Position numbers and translations under genes: made by a program
Notes under the pieces: generated by a model
Databases searched by the model: none
What the model was told of the DNA's origin: nothing
Seen by the model: only the letters and a program-made list of their open reading frames with translations
Shown here: one piece after another, positions 62,716 through 64,000 of the stretch
Numbering within the stretch: the stretch's first letter is position 1
Layout of the letters: each line of letters starts with the position of its first letter
Assembly (NCBI GenBank): GCA_025024175.1
Contig: QCXZ01000064.1
Location: 48,815,325 to 48,879,324 of the forward strand
Direction: 5' to 3'
Source: Rhyzopertha dominica
Lineage: Eukaryota; Arthropoda; Insecta; Coleoptera; Bostrichidae
DNA: 64,000 bases

Positions 62716-63300
62716 TTAATTTATCAACCTCATTTATACGATCTTGTACAGACAATTTTAGAAATTTATCGCATGTGTATATTGCACGCAAACCTTTGCA
62801 ATAATAGCAAATAACATTGGATGTTACAAAGGTTTTATTTATTTTATTACCATTAAATTCTTTCTGCTGTCTTACCTCACCTTGACACATTTTTATGTTA
62901 TCTAGCATATCTGGTCGAGATGCTAAAAATGCCTGGAATTCATGAAGTGTGAGAAGTTCACCAGAAACTTTATATAATTCCCAGTCTCGTGTCGTTTGTC
63001 TGTCTAGCTTGCTAGATGCTAGATACACAATAATAGAATCCGTGTTTAATCTGATTCAAATTCTGAAACGTAAATATTGTCTTCCTCGAAAGTCTCTGGC
63101 AAAGCATATATTTTATTGTGGATATCATCTAAATGATCCAAAAGGGGATAGATTCTTTCAATTCTTTCCTCTAATTGTTTTATATCTGTCAGAGAGAGGT
63201 CTTGTTTAGTTTTAAAGTCTTGTAAAAAGATCTTAAAGTCGGTCAATTTGCGTTTCAAGTGACCTCTTTGTCTTATTAAAATAGCAAGCGTCTCTGTCAT
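62716..63300 (-). pseudogene. BEL/Pao gag, N-terminal part
   Basis: It starts at ATG 63300 (MTETLAILIRQRGHLKRKL), typical of BEL Gag. After a frame change near 63030 come KLDRQTTRDWELYKVSGEL, HEFQAFLASRPDML, then a knuckle CYYCKGLRAIYTC that has lost its His, and CDKFLKLSVQDRINEVDKL. The frame reaches the TTAA at 62716-62719 and continues in phase at 53751. Gag normally packages the retroelement RNA. Confidence 0.82.
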
Positions 63301-63507
63301 CGTCAGTAGTAGGTAGAAAGTAAAATGGAGTGTATAAAAGGGAAATCGGTCGTTTAGTACTCACCGCGACAAGCAAAAGCAATGCAAAGGCGGATGCTCC
63401 AGCAGCTTTTCCAAACCAAATTAAAGCGCCGTGTATTTCCAGACACTGTACTGCACTAATAGATCATCCACAGGACTTACTGTTTGTACTCGAAGGACCA
63501 TATTATG

Positions 63508-63581
63508 AGATGCTTTATTACAAAACATACAGCATGAATAATAACATAAAATAGTAACTTGACAGTTATTTACATTATTGA
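63508..63581 (-). repeat. 5' LTR remnant of the BEL/Pao element
   Basis: It shares TGCTTTATTACAAAACATAC, CATGAATAATAACA and CTTGACAG.TATTTACATTA with 48394-48466. The outer part of the LTR is missing beyond 63581. The gag leader (63301-63507) lies between it and the gag start; no primer-binding site was recognised. Confidence 0.65.
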
Positions 63582-64000
63582 CATTATACGCAGAATGAAC
63601 TATCTTGATGCAACTTTGCAATTCGAGGCTTAACTCTTGAATTTTAAAAGGGCCTTTAAACTTATTCTTGTTTCGAGAATTACGAATAAAACGATTTATG
63701 TACCTAAGCGTAAGCTCGTTGCATTTTCATAAAAGACGAAAATGTATTTATATGATCTACCAATTTTTTTTAAGTTAGCAATTATCGGTACTTAGGTNAG
63801 AGCTCAGTAATATCCCGTTATTTCACATCATCATATAAAAACTAGAGTCCATGCCACCAAAAGGAACTGTGAAAAAAACAAAGCTGGCAGAATGCCGCGA
63901 GAAGCAATATCAGCGGGACTGAGAGTGGTAGATACATTCATCCATGTGCAATTGGGTATTATCACTTTTTTGAAAATTACGTTAAATGAATCTTGAAGTG
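63582..64000. other. Flanking DNA, nothing recognised
   Basis: AT-rich sequence outside the truncated BEL element, with one unresolved base at 63798. Confidence 0.4.

Larger units (their letters stand above)
48394..63581 (-). mobile_element. BEL/Pao LTR retrotransposon split by nested insertions
   Basis: This is a minus-strand element. Reading downward: an LTR remnant near 63581-63508, gag 63300-62716, gag zinc knuckle and protease 53751-53264, reverse transcriptase about 53150-51000, RNase H about 50440-49856, integrase about 49600-48730, and the 3' LTR from 48499. The two ends share a segment of about 70 bp (TGCTTTATTACAAAACATAC and flanks at 48394-48466 and 63511-63581). Two insertions are placed exactly: Kolobok-like elements at 53756-62715 and a copia fragment at 50443-50984. 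In each case the BEL frame runs on across the site. A further segment of about 1 kb (51470-52450) separates two parts of the reverse transcriptase. Many frameshifts and an integrase active-site change show it is dead. Confidence 0.88.

Noticed and set aside
1..64000. CRISPR arrays, bacterial promoters or ribosome-binding sites
   Set aside because: None are seen, and the spliced genes and transposon types show a eukaryotic (insect) source.

Overview
This is nuclear DNA from an AT-rich, transposon-dense insect genome. The evidence is two spliced mitochondrial-clan cytochrome P450 genes of the insect CYP12 type, plus relics of piggyBac, mariner, IS630-like, RNase H-bearing LINE, copia and BEL/Pao elements and two TTAA-flanked DNA transposons. 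A beetle is plausible but is not shown by the sequence. No bacterial operons, CRISPR arrays or rRNA genes are visible.

Layout. 1-22.9 kb is mostly intergenic. It holds decayed elements: two LINE fragments, a piggyBac relic, a Tc1-like scrap, two large foldback elements, and two copies of a TIR repeat here called K. 23.1-28.9 kb is a complete P450 gene (9 exons, 540 codons). 29-34 kb holds mariner and IS630-like relics and a TA microsatellite. 35.2-47.0 kb is a second complete P450 gene (9 exons, 528 codons) with the same exon phases and mostly the same exon lengths. The two are tandem duplicates, and the second is longer because its introns hold MITEs, microsatellites and repeats. 47.5-63.6 kb is a nested transposon stack.

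The stack. A minus-strand BEL/Pao element (about 48.4-63.6 kb) is split twice by insertions that can be placed to the base. A 542-bp copia-derived fragment sits in pol with an ATGAT duplication. Two Kolobok-like transposons, 5.0 and 3.9 kb, sit end to end in gag at 53,752-62,719 and share the TTAA between them. Each Kolobok-like element encodes a Mutator/Kolobok-type transposase region continuous with a YqaJ/lambda-exonuclease-like nuclease domain. The first carries a one-base frameshift. The second has lost the N-terminal half of the transposase, yet a four-exon frame ending in the nuclease stays open. This transposase-nuclease pair is the most interesting system in the window.

The two P450s are the only host genes I can support. 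They probably act as mitochondrial monooxygenases on endogenous or foreign compounds, with electrons from adrenodoxin; that role is inferred from the family.
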